From positions 1 to 64,000 of the forward strand of contig NZ_QKKX01000032.1 in assembly GCF_003434305.1 (NCBI RefSeq): 64,000 bases of DNA, written 5' to 3'. The position numbers and the translations under genes were made by a program. The notes below the pieces were generated by a model, which saw nothing but the letters and a program-made list of their open reading frames with translations, had not been told where the DNA came from and ran no database searches. Below, in pieces: positions 56,538 through 63,964 of the stretch (position 1 is the stretch's first letter; each line of letters opens with the position of its first letter). Source of the stretch: Micromonospora sp. MW-13. GTDB lineage: Bacteria; Actinomycetota; Actinomycetes; Mycobacteriales; Micromonosporaceae.

Positions 56538-57182
56538 TCAGGTCGCCGCCGGAGGCGCGACGGCGGTGGACCGGCTGCGCCACTCGTCGGCCAGCACCGA
56601 CCAGACCTCGAGGTCGACACGCCGGGCGGGCCCCGCGTACATCTGCCGCAGGGTGCCGTCGTGGCGCATGCCGAGCCGGCGCGCGACGGCAAGGCTGCGG
56701 ACGTTGTCGGCGTTGGTGCGCCACTCCACCCGGTGCACGCCCCGCCGCCCCACCGCCCAGTCGACGACGACGCCGACTGCCCGGGTGACCAGGCCGCGCC
56801 CCTCCGCGGCCGGCTCCAGCCAGCAGCCCACCTCGCACACCCCCAGCACGGCGTCGAACGTCACGAACATCACCCCGCCGACCAGCACCCCGTCGAGCCA
56901 GATCCCCCAGATGCCCCCGGCGTCGCGGGCCCACAGGTCGGCGTAGCGTTGCAGCACCGCCCGGGCCGACGGCAGGTCGGTGGCCACGAAGGACGCGCCC
57001 ACCCACGGCGCGATGTGCTCCCGGGCCCGGTCCAGGTTGCGCAGGAACTCCTCGGCCCGCCACGGCTCCAGCGGGCGCAGCTCGGCGTCGGCGGTCAGGG
57101 CGCGGGCGAACACCGGGCCTCCCGGGGTGGCGGACGTCAGGGGACCCGGGTAGCAGACCACAGACTGATCGCAATCGGCCAC
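56538..57182 (-). CDS. GNAT-family N-acetyltransferase (RimJ/RimL type)
   Basis: A 214-residue acetyltransferase. AELRPLEPWRAEEFLRNL begins the fold; the acetyl-CoA region is GCWLEPAAEGRGLVTRAVGVVVDWA and the later NADNVRSLAVARRLGMRHDGTLRQM is typical of RimJ/RimL relatives that acetylate ribosomal-protein N-termini or small molecules. The ATG at 57182 is used; a GTG about 22 codons in would also fit. It stands alone upstream of the NRPS operon in the same direction. A resistance or tailoring role for the cluster is possible but unsupported. Confidence 0.82.
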   Translation of the reverse strand: MADCDQSVVCYPGPLTSATPGGPVFARALTADAELRPLEPWRAEEFLRNLDRAREHIAPWVGASFVATDLPSARAVLQRYADLWARDAGGIWGIWLDGVLVGGVMFVTFDAVLGVCEVGCWLEPAAEGRGLVTRAVGVVVDWAVGRRGVHRVEWRTNADNVRSLAVARRLGMRHDGTLRQMYAGPARRVDLEVWSVLADEWRSRSTAVAPPAAT

Positions 57183-57347
57183 CCCGCCTCAGGTTCGACG
57201 GAACACCGACGTCGCCCTTCCCGGCAGGCGGCGGAACCGACCGGCCCGGGGCCGAGGTGCCGGCCGCCCGGACCGGGGGCGGCCCGGACGCCGACCCGCA
57301 CCCGGCCGGGGCTGACCGGCCGGTCGGCGGGGCCGCGGGCGGACGGC

Positions 57348-57761
57348 TCAGTCGCGCAGCAGGTCGGCGTGGGCGGCGCGGAGCCGGGCCAGGGCCGGGT
57401 CGCTGCCGGGGACGACCCGGCGGTCGAGCTCGGCCCAGACCTCGGCGAGCGCCTCCGTGAGGGTCCGCAGCTCGGCTTCGTGCCGCCGGCTGCTCTGCCG
57501 GTGCAGCTCGTCGAGGCGGCGGGCCCACCCGGCGGTCACCGTGGCGAGCCGGTCGGCGTCGGCCCGGGCCTGCGCCGCCGTGCGGGCGGCGCAGGCGGGC
57601 ACGATCGCGGCGATCGGGCGAGGGTCGCCGTCGCGGGTGACCAGCGTGACGGTGTCGGTCAGCTCGGCCATCGCGATGAGCTGGGTCAGTCGGGTGCGGG
57701 CCTCACGCAACGGCAGGGCACGCGGCGGGGTGGGCTCGTGGGCCAGGGCGGGGGCAGCCAT
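57348..57761 (-). CDS. Phd/YefM-like antitoxin-fold protein without visible toxin
   Basis: A 137-residue protein. Residues 14-55 (RALPLREARTRLTQLIAMAELTDTVTLVTRDGDPRPIAAIVPA) follow the Phd/YefM DNA-binding fold. The rest is helical and longer than usual, perhaps replacing the toxin-neutralising tail. No PIN, RelE or Doc toxin lies on either side. It may be an orphan antitoxin or an autonomous regulator. Start at ATG 57761. Confidence 0.6.
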   Translation of the reverse strand: MAAPALAHEPTPPRALPLREARTRLTQLIAMAELTDTVTLVTRDGDPRPIAAIVPACAARTAAQARADADRLATVTAGWARRLDELHRQSSRRHEAELRTLTEALAEVWAELDRRVVPGSDPALARLRAAHADLLRD

Positions 57762-57835
57762 GCGTCCATGCTGACGGCGGGGTACGACAATAAATGTCCG
57801 GCGACCGTCCACGGTGGCCCCGACCGGCCCTCTGG

Positions 57836-58360
57836 TCAGTCGACCAGGTACCGGGCGGGGACCGCGTCGGTCAGCCAGACCCCGTTGGCGCTGCGGTGGA
57901 AGACGTGCCCGTCCCGGGCCATCGCCGCCGCGTCGACGGTGAGCACCACGACCTGACCGCCGCGCCGCGCGCCGACCCGCCGGGCGGTCTCGACGTCCGG
58001 CGACAGGTGGACGTGGTGACGACCGCCCCGGTGCAGCCCCGTCGCCCGGATCGAGTCGAGGGCGGCGGCGCCGGTGCCGTGGTGCAGCCGGTCGGGCGGC
58101 ACGGCCGGCGGCAACCCGAGGTCCACCGGGATCGAGTGCCCCTGGTTGGCCCGGATCCGCTCGACCCCGTCGGGGCCACGCTCCACCGCGAAGCGCTGCT
58201 TGTCGTTGCCGGCGACCACCGCGTCGAGTTCGGCCCGGCCGGTCCGCAGGGCGGCGAGCAGGTCGTCGACGGGAACCCACCCCGCGCCGTCCGGCGCGAG
58301 GCCGAGGCGGTACGGCTCGTGCCGCAGCGCCCGGGAGATCCGCTTGCTCAACTTGACCAT
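57836..58360 (-). CDS. kptA: RNA 2'-phosphotransferase (KptA/Tpt1)
   Basis: A 174-residue KptA/Tpt1 enzyme that removes an internal RNA 2'-phosphate by transfer to NAD+. Marks are MVKLSKRISRALRHEPYRLGL, NDKQRFAVE, IRANQGHSIPVDL, LHHGT, the GGRHHVHLSPD motif and LTVDAAAMARDGHVFHRSANGVWLTDAVPARYL. The ATG at 58360 gives the normal family N-terminus; GTG 58375 would add five residues. Most bacteria have no known substrate for it; RtcB and tRNA genes within 4 kb suggest an RNA repair setting. Confidence 0.93.
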   Translation of the reverse strand: MVKLSKRISRALRHEPYRLGLAPDGAGWVPVDDLLAALRTGRAELDAVVAGNDKQRFAVERGPDGVERIRANQGHSIPVDLGLPPAVPPDRLHHGTGAAALDSIRATGLHRGGRHHVHLSPDVETARRVGARRGGQVVVLTVDAAAMARDGHVFHRSANGVWLTDAVPARYLVD

Positions 58361-58594
58361 GGCTCGGTGATCCACCCGGGCATTGTGGCGTCACCACCGC
58401 GCCGCCGCACGGAATTTCCGGGCGTCCGGCGGCGACGTGGACCCGGACCGGTGACGACGCGGCACCGGGAAGGGAGCGGCACCGCGCGGCCGGGCCGCGG
58501 CGACGGACCCGGCCCCAGAGGAAAAGGCGGTACGGGCGGCGGACGGGCTGCTAGCCTCTCGCGTTGACGCGGAACCACCACCGGGAGGCCGACC

Positions 58595-59083
58595 GTGCCC
58601 AGGGAGACCGGACGCACCCTCGTCGCGTCGAACAAGAAGGCCCGGCACGACTACACCATCCTCAAGACGTACGAGGCGGGGCTGGTGCTCGTCGGCACCG
58701 AGGTGAAGTCGCTGCGGGCCGGGCGGGTGTCGCTGGTCGACGCCTTCGCCCAGGAACACGACGGCGAGCTGCTGCTACACGGCCTGCACATCGCCGAGTA
58801 CGGCTTCGGCACCTGGACCAACCACCAGCCCCGCCGCACCCGCAAGCTGCTGCTGCACCGCGTCGAGATCGACCGGATCCTCGACCGGACGCGCGAGGGC
58901 GGGCTCACCCTGGTGCCGCTGTCGCTGTACTTCGCCGACGGCTGGGCCAAGGTCGAGCTGGCCCTGGCCAAGGGCCGCAAGTCGTACGACAAGCGGCAGG
59001 CGATCGCCGAGCGGGACGCCAACCGGGAGATCGCCCGCGAGTTCGGCCGCCGGCTCAAGGGCGCCCGCACCCGCCGCGACTGA
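58595..59083 (+). CDS. smpB: SsrA-binding protein SmpB
   Basis: A 162-residue SmpB, which binds tmRNA and brings it to stalled ribosomes. The conserved core is ARHDYTILKTYEAGLVLVGTEVKSLRAGRVSLVDAFA, then HIAEYGFGTWTNHQPRRTRKLLLHR, LVPLSLYFADGWAKVELALAKGRKSYDKR and a basic C-terminal tail. GTG start at 58595 with GGGAGG upstream. The tmRNA gene, often beside smpB, is not in this window. Confidence 0.96.
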   Translation: MPRETGRTLVASNKKARHDYTILKTYEAGLVLVGTEVKSLRAGRVSLVDAFAQEHDGELLLHGLHIAEYGFGTWTNHQPRRTRKLLLHRVEIDRILDRTREGGLTLVPLSLYFADGWAKVELALAKGRKSYDKRQAIAERDANREIAREFGRRLKGARTRRD

Positions 59084-59150
59084 CCCGGCCCGGGCGACGC
59101 CGACCTGGGCGCGGTGGTATCAACGAACCGGAGTCGGCGGAGGAGGGGCC

Positions 59151-60530
59151 GTGCAGAGCTTCACCCGTACGTTCGTCCGAAACCTCGTGATCTTCACCGT
59201 CTGCGGGCTGGCGGGGCCGGTCTTCCTCGTCGTGGGTGCCCTCGGCGTCAGCGACGTCGGCTGGGGCGAGCAAGGCGTCCCGCTGGCCTTCCTCCTCACC
59301 GGCCTGGTGCTCACCCTCGCGATCCCGGTCGGCGCCTTCCTGTTCACCCGGGCGCACTACCGGGTGATCAACGACCGCGACATGGTGTACGACGCGCACC
59401 GGCGCGACGACGACAGCTTCGCCATGTGGACCCCCACCGCCCGGATCCCGATCCAGGACGGCCGGTTGGCCACGGCCGAGGTCCGCGAGGCGACGCTCGT
59501 GTCGTACGGCCAGGACTGGGAGGCGACGTACCAGAGCTACGGCGGCGACCTCGACCCCGACGAGCCCAAGCCGCGCATCCGGCTCAGGCTGTGGGTTCAC
59601 CCCGAGGGCGGCGAGCCGTTCGAGTCGACGGCCACGTGGCGGGTGCCGGCCCTGTGCCTGGCGGCCGTCACCGCGGGACGACTCGTCGCCGTCACCCACC
59701 CGGGCGTCCCCGCGGAGTTCGGCATCGACTGGCCGCGCAGCGCCCTGCTGTCGGGCGCCCGGGCCTGCAAGCTGGTCGGTCTCGACGGCCGGCGCGTCGA
59801 CCTGACCGGGCACCCGGATCTCCTCCTGGAGCAGATGAGAACCGCGATGGCCACCGGCCGGATCGCCCTGGACGGCGACACGATCGACCTGCGACGCATC
59901 GACCCCGCCGCGGCGACGCGGCTCCAGAGCCTGGTCGAGCGGGCCGCAACCGGTCGACCGCAGCCCGAGCCGGTGCCGGACGGCAGGGCCAGGTGGGTGA
60001 TCGACCGCCTGCCCGGAGCGGAGGGGGCGTTCGGCGGTGTCGACCGCCGGTGGGCGCGGCACGGCGGGCAGCTCGTCCGGGGCCGGTTCCTGGAGCTGCG
60101 GGGCACGGACACCTTCCAGTACGAGGGCCCGGTGCTGGAGACCGTCCTGCGGATCTTCCCGGCCGACGGCGGCACTCCGTTCGACGTCCGGAAGAAGCTG
60201 ACGGTGCCGATCAACTACCTCGCGCTGCTGCACCGGACGAAGCAGCTCGTCGTGCAGGTCGGCGGGGACCGCCGGTCGTACGAGATCGACTGGGAACGCA
60301 CCAACCTCGCCGCCGGGGTCAGCCCCGCCGTCGTGATCGGTCCCGACGGCCGGCAGTTCGACCTGACCGGCCGGTTCGACCCCCTGCTGGCGATCATGCG
60401 GCTGCTGGTGACCCACCGCGTGGGCGTCCCCGGCACCGTGCTGGACCTGCGCGACCGCCGTCCCTCCGGCGCGGCGGCGCAGGTCATGGACGTGATCCGA
60501 CGCACCCCGCTGAGCCTTCGATCAGGCTGA
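59151..60530 (+). CDS. membrane-anchored hypothetical protein
   Basis: A 459-residue protein with two N-terminal TM helices (LVIFTVCGLAGPVFLVVGALGV and GVPLAFLLTGLVLTLAIPVGAFLF), followed by a large cytosolic beta-rich region. That region contains two related halves: each has a stretch ending in GIDWPRS/YEIDWERTNL and then (L)DGRRVDLTGHPDLL / DGRQFDLTGRFDPLL, so an internal duplication is likely. I do not recognise the family; it is not an enzyme with obvious motifs. It lies 67 bp after smpB and just before tRNA-Gln on the other strand. Confidence 0.7.
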   Translation: MQSFTRTFVRNLVIFTVCGLAGPVFLVVGALGVSDVGWGEQGVPLAFLLTGLVLTLAIPVGAFLFTRAHYRVINDRDMVYDAHRRDDDSFAMWTPTARIPIQDGRLATAEVREATLVSYGQDWEATYQSYGGDLDPDEPKPRIRLRLWVHPEGGEPFESTATWRVPALCLAAVTAGRLVAVTHPGVPAEFGIDWPRSALLSGARACKLVGLDGRRVDLTGHPDLLLEQMRTAMATGRIALDGDTIDLRRIDPAAATRLQSLVERAATGRPQPEPVPDGRARWVIDRLPGAEGAFGGVDRRWARHGGQLVRGRFLELRGTDTFQYEGPVLETVLRIFPADGGTPFDVRKKLTVPINYLALLHRTKQLVVQVGGDRRSYEIDWERTNLAAGVSPAVVIGPDGRQFDLTGRFDPLLAIMRLLVTHRVGVPGTVLDLRDRRPSGAAAQVMDVIRRTPLSLRSG

Positions 60531-60543
60531 CCCGAGGCTCGCG

Positions 60544-60615
60544 CTGCGAGCGGAGGACTCGAACCTCCATCGCCCGTTCCAGAGACGGGTGTGCTGCCCA
60601 TTGCACCAGCTCGCA
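60544..60615 (-). tRNA. tRNA-Gln (CUG)
   Basis: A 72-nt cloverleaf: 7-bp acceptor TGCGAGC/GCTCGCA, D stem GTGC/GCAC, anticodon stem CCCGT/ACGGG with loop CTCTGGA (anticodon CUG), T stem GGAGG/CCTCC with TTCGAGT, and discriminator G73. The U1-A72 pair and G73 fit glutamine identity. CCA is not encoded. Confidence 0.93.
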
Positions 60616-60620
60616 AGGGT

Positions 60621-60652
60621 CCCGGCCGGCGCCGGAGAGGGCGCCGGCCGGG
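60621..60652 (-). terminator. hairpin terminator downstream of rtcB
   Basis: Perfect 13-bp arms (60621-60633, 60640-60652) with a 6-nt loop, 5 bp after the rtcB stop and just upstream of tRNA-Gln. It separates rtcB mRNA from the tRNA transcript. Confidence 0.7.
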
Positions 60653-60657
60653 CCGTC

Positions 60658-61857
60658 TCAACCCTTGACGCAGACCACCTGCTTGAGGTGGGCGACCACC
60701 TCGACCAGGTCCTCCTGCTGCGCCATCACCTCCGTGATGTCCTTGTACGCGGCGGGGATCTCGTCGACCACCCCCGCGTCCTTGCGGCACTCCACCCCGG
60801 CGGTCTGCCGCGCCAGATCGGCCGTGCTGTACGTCCGCTTAGCCTGCCCGCGCGACATCCGCCGCCCGGCCCCGTGCGAGGCGGAGCAGTACGCGTCCGG
60901 GTTCCCCTTCCCGCGCACGATGTACGACCCGGTGCCCATCGAGCCGGGGATGATGCCGAGGTCCCCGGCGCCGGCCCGGATCGCGCCCTTGCGAGTGACC
61001 AGCACGTCCACCCCGCCGTACGTCTCCTCGGCGACGTAGTTGTGGTGGCACGAGATCGGCTCCTCGAAGCGGACCTGCGGGAACTCGTCGCGGACCACGT
61101 TGCACAGCAGGGCCAGCATCACCGCCCGGTTGCGGCGGGCGTACTCCTGCGCCCACCACAGGTCCCGCCGGTACGCCTCCATCTCCGGCGTGCCGGCGAG
61201 GAAGACCGCCAGGTCCCGGTCGGGCAGCTCGGCGTTGTGCGGCAGCCGCCGCGCGATGCCGATGTGCCGCTCCGCCAGTTCCTTGCCGATGTTGCGCGAC
61301 CCGGAGTGCAGCATCAGCCAGACCCGGCCGGCGTCCGGGCCGTCCTGCTCCAGGCAGACCTCGATGAAGTGGTTGCCACCGCCGAGGGTGCCCATCTGCT
61401 GCCGGGCCCGGGTCTCAAGCTGGGCCACGCGCTTGTCGAGGGTGCCGAAGCGCACCCAGAAGTCGGTCCAGCCGCGCTGCTCCAGCCCGCGTACCCGGCG
61501 CGGGTCGACCGCGTCGTCGCGCCTGGCGAAGCCGACCGGGATGGTCGCCTCGATCGCGGACCGCAGCCCGGCGAGGTCGTCGGGCAGGTCGGCGGCGGTG
61601 AGCGAGGTCCGCACCGCCGACATGCCGCAGCCGATGTCCACGCCGACGGCCGCCGGGGAGACCGCCTGCCGCATCGCGATCACCGAGCCGACGGTGGCGC
61701 CCTTGCCGAAGTGGACGTCGGGCATCACGGCGACGCCCTCGACCCAGGGCAGCGCGCCGATGTTGCGCAGCTGCCGGGCGGCCTGCTCCTCGATGGCGTA
61801 CGGGTCGGTCCAGACCCGGACGGGCGCGCGGGTGCCCGCAAGCGGGGTGAATGCCAT
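60658..61857 (-). CDS. rtcB: RNA-splicing/repair ligase RtcB
   Basis: A 399-residue 3'-phosphate RNA ligase that joins 2',3'-cyclic phosphate or 3'-phosphate ends to 5'-OH using GTP and Mn2+. Metal and nucleotide residues are visible: DIGCGMSAVRTSL, FGTLDKRV, LGGGNHFIEVCLE, LMLHSGSRNIGKELA, and the guanylylated His in YCSASHGAGRRMSRGQA. Bacterial RtcB is linked to repair of RNAs cut by stress RNases. A tRNA-Gly with an unusual anticodon loop lies 34 bp upstream on the same strand and tRNA-Gln is downstream. No archease or RtcA is present. Confidence 0.95.
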   Translation of the reverse strand: MAFTPLAGTRAPVRVWTDPYAIEEQAARQLRNIGALPWVEGVAVMPDVHFGKGATVGSVIAMRQAVSPAAVGVDIGCGMSAVRTSLTAADLPDDLAGLRSAIEATIPVGFARRDDAVDPRRVRGLEQRGWTDFWVRFGTLDKRVAQLETRARQQMGTLGGGNHFIEVCLEQDGPDAGRVWLMLHSGSRNIGKELAERHIGIARRLPHNAELPDRDLAVFLAGTPEMEAYRRDLWWAQEYARRNRAVMLALLCNVVRDEFPQVRFEEPISCHHNYVAEETYGGVDVLVTRKGAIRAGAGDLGIIPGSMGTGSYIVRGKGNPDAYCSASHGAGRRMSRGQAKRTYSTADLARQTAGVECRKDAGVVDEIPAAYKDITEVMAQQEDLVEVVAHLKQVVCVKG

Positions 61858-61890
61858 CGTGTTCTCCTTGTTCGTTCTCGTCTTTCGCGG

Positions 61891-61964
61891 AGCGGCTGGC
61901 CGGATTCGAACCGGCGATCTTCACCGTGGCGGGGTGACGCGCTGCCGGGCTGCGCTACAACCGC
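61891..61964 (-). tRNA. tRNA-Gly (GCC) with C33
   Basis: A 74-nt cloverleaf: acceptor GCGGTTG/CAGCCGC (one G-U pair), D stem GCGC/GCGC, anticodon stem TCACC/GGTGA, loop CCGCCAC (anticodon GCC), T arm GCCGG-TTCGAAT-CCGGC, discriminator U. Overall it resembles actinobacterial tRNA-Gly(GCC), but position 33 is C instead of the near-universal U and position 38 is C. It may be a variant, specialised or decaying tRNA. It lies directly upstream of rtcB. Confidence 0.85.
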
Positions 61965-62034
61965 GAGGCCGACCCACCGGTGGCGGGACGGACGTGGGCG
62001 ATACGTTCTGGCCGGCGGGCGGGCACCGGGGACG

Positions 62035-62071
62035 AAAAAGCCGCCCGGTCCCGGATTCGGGATGGGCGGCT
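62035..62071 (-). terminator. intrinsic terminator with U tract
   Basis: Arms AGCCGCCC and GGGCGGCT (62039-62046, 62064-62071) enclose an inner stem TCCCG/CGGGA. On the minus strand the hairpin is followed by five T. It ends 19 bp after the stop of the 40-residue ORF at 62090-62212, so it terminates that transcript before the tRNA-Gly gene. Confidence 0.8.
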
Positions 62072-62089
62072 GCGCGTGTCGCGCTGGCG

Positions 62090-62212
62090 CTATCCGCGCC
62101 ACCACCCGAGTTGTCGGCGCTGCAACCGGCCGAGGGTCTGCCCGCCGGTGAGCAGCGGGGCACCGCCGCGCGGCGTTGGCCGCGAGGACGTGGTGCGTTT
62201 GCGCTGCGACAC
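62090..62212 (-). CDS. 40-residue basic protein
   Basis: A short ORF read from GTG at 62212 (VSQRKRTTSSRPTPRGG at its start, ending LQRRQLGWWRG). It has a GGGAG ribosome site 7-8 nt upstream, a -35/-10 pair TTGCGG-N18-TACGGT further upstream, and an intrinsic terminator immediately after the stop, so it forms a complete transcription unit. The protein carries a large net positive charge and a Trp pair near its end, suggesting nucleic-acid or ribosome binding. I do not recognise a family. Confidence 0.6.
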   Translation of the reverse strand: MSQRKRTTSSRPTPRGGAPLLTGGQTLGRLQRRQLGWWRG

Positions 62213-62253
62213 GGCATGCTCCCTGGATCAGCTCGGGTTGACCTTGCTCGATG

Positions 62254-62283
62254 ACCGTAGGCGAGGGCCCACGGTGGCCGCAA
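62254..62283 (-). promoter_or_regulatory. candidate sigma-70-type promoter
   Basis: TTGCGG (62278-62283) and TACGGT (62254-62259) on the minus strand with an 18-bp spacer, about 40 bp before the start of the 40-residue ORF. Confidence 0.45.
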
Positions 62284-62488
62284 TGGATATTCGGCCGCCC
62301 CGGGAGAGAGCGGGCGAACCGGCGAACGAACCCGGCTCCTCTTGAGCGGGCGCGGCCAGAAGAGCGCACTACTCCTGGCCGCAGGCGCCCATTCCGCCGG
62401 CCCTACCGACGGTGACATCTCAGCACAGCCGGGATGAGTACGTCCGACGTCGCGGAGGTGGCGGCCCTCGGCGCGGTCGGGGTGGCGG

Positions 62489-62887
62489 TCAGGCCAGGGC
62501 GCGGTCCTCGCCGACCGGCTCGGTCACGTGGTCGAGGAAGGGAAAGCGGGCACGCAGCTCGGCGAGCCCCACGCCGGCACGCCAGGCGTCGGCGATCCGC
62601 ACGACCTGCTCCAGGTCGGTGGTGTCGCCGTCGGCCCGGGACCCGTCCGATCCGGCCATGTCGATCATGAAATAGCGGGCCTGGGACCCCAGCCCCACGC
62701 AGATCGTCCCCCGCTCGGAGGTCAGCTCGGCGCACGTGAACCGGCTCCGCCCCTGCTCGGGAGCCTTGATCCGGCCCACGTCCACCTGACACCGGGTGGC
62801 GGTCAGGGCCAGCGCGGACGCGAGCCCACCCAACTCGACCAGGTCGGGGTAGAGGCGCACACCCAGGGCCGCCGACACGTCGCTCAT
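62489..62887 (-). CDS. hypothetical protein, possibly DUF6193-like
   Basis: A 132-residue cytosolic protein: LYPDLVELGGLASALALTATRCQVDVGRIK, a beta-rich middle (TICVGLGSQARYFMIDMAGSDG), and DLEQVVRIADAWRAGVGLAELRARFPFLDH. This arrangement recalls small proteins annotated DUF6193 in actinomycetes, but I am not certain. No signal peptide, membrane segment or catalytic motif. The ATG at 62887 is preceded by GGGAG. No operon partner is evident. Confidence 0.6.
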   Translation of the reverse strand: MSDVSAALGVRLYPDLVELGGLASALALTATRCQVDVGRIKAPEQGRSRFTCAELTSERGTICVGLGSQARYFMIDMAGSDGSRADGDTTDLEQVVRIADAWRAGVGLAELRARFPFLDHVTEPVGEDRALA

Positions 62888-63082
62888 CACTGACTCCCAC
62901 TTCCCTGTGACAGATCCAGCAGCGCGGACGTTACAGCCTGGTAAAGCTTTGATCTAGCCTCATGCACGCCCCAGGGCAAAAACACTCCTCCGTGGCCGGT
63001 CCCGATTGCGACGCCGCGGCGGACCGGGACGCCGCAGCGCCAGCCGCAGGACGCCGGCCCGCGCCGCGTAGCATCCACGCCC

Positions 63083-63868
63083 ATGGCGCTGATCCGCTGC
63101 GACTTCCACTCCGAGGCGCTGGGCATGGGCACCTCGATGACCGTGCTCCTGCCCGACCCGGCCGGCTCCGGGATCGGCCTGGCCGGGCGCGCGCCGGCCG
63201 GTGACCCGCCCGTGCTTTACCTGCTGCACGGCCTCAGCGACGACGACACCGTCTGGACCCGGCGCACCGCCATCGAGCGGTACGTCGCGCCGCTCGGCCT
63301 GGCCGTGGTGATGCCGCAGGCCGGCCGCAGCTTCTACACCGACGGGGAGCACGGCAACCGGTACTGGACCTTCCTCAGCGCCGAGCTGCCCGAGCTCTGC
63401 CGGTCGTTCTTCCGGCTCTCCGAGCGGCGCGAGGACACCTTCGTCGCCGGCCTGTCGATGGGCGGGTACGGCGCGGTCAAGTGGGCGCTGCGCGCCCCGG
63501 GCCGGTTCGCGGCGGCAGCGAGTCTCTCCGGGGCGCTGGACTTCGCGCAGCGGCGCGACCACCCGACCAGCCCGGTGGACCCGGCCGTGTGGCACCCCAT
63601 CTTCGGCGACCGGCACGTCCCGGGCAGCGACGACGACACGATCGCGCTGCTGGAGCGCGCCGGGGACGACCTGCCGGCGCTGTACGTGGCCTGCGGCACC
63701 GAGGACTTCCTGTTCGACGACAACACCCGGTTCGTCGAGACGGCGCGGCGGCGCGGCGTGCCGCTGACCGTGGACTTCTCCCCCGGCGCCCACGACTGGG
63801 CGTACTGGGACGCGAAGATCCGCGACGTGCTGGCCTGGCTGCCGCTGCGCCCGCCCAGCGGGGCGTGA
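63083..63868 (+). CDS. esterase D/S-formylglutathione hydrolase-like esterase
   Basis: A 261-residue alpha/beta hydrolase of the esterase family (PF00756). The oxyanion region is VLYLLHGLSDDDTVWTRRTAIERY, the nucleophile Ser is in FVAGLSMGGYGAVKWAL, the acid Asp in CGTEDFLFDDN and the His in PGAHDWAYWD, all in the usual order. Close relatives include S-formylglutathione hydrolase and mycolyltransferase-like esterases; no signal peptide is seen, so a cytosolic carboxylesterase is likely. The start at 63083 fits the family length. Confidence 0.88.
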   Translation: MALIRCDFHSEALGMGTSMTVLLPDPAGSGIGLAGRAPAGDPPVLYLLHGLSDDDTVWTRRTAIERYVAPLGLAVVMPQAGRSFYTDGEHGNRYWTFLSAELPELCRSFFRLSERREDTFVAGLSMGGYGAVKWALRAPGRFAAAASLSGALDFAQRRDHPTSPVDPAVWHPIFGDRHVPGSDDDTIALLERAGDDLPALYVACGTEDFLFDDNTRFVETARRRGVPLTVDFSPGAHDWAYWDAKIRDVLAWLPLRPPSGA

Positions 63869-63899
63869 CGACCGGGTCCCGCAGACGCTGCCGGGAGAC

Positions 63900-63914
63900 G
63901 GCCCCGGCGGGGCC
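63900..63914. terminator. short hairpin between convergent genes
   Basis: GGCCCC-GGC-GGGGCC, 32 bp after the esterase stop and before the end of the gene entering from the right. Short but well placed. Confidence 0.35.
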
Positions 63915-63964
63915 GGCGTCGTCCAGGAGTTCCGGGTAGCCCCTCGACCGGGCGCGGCGGGGGG

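Noticed and set aside
59084..59150. Search for tmRNA next to smpB
   Set aside because: The gap is 67 bp and neither flank has a tRNA-Ala-like end or tag reading frame.
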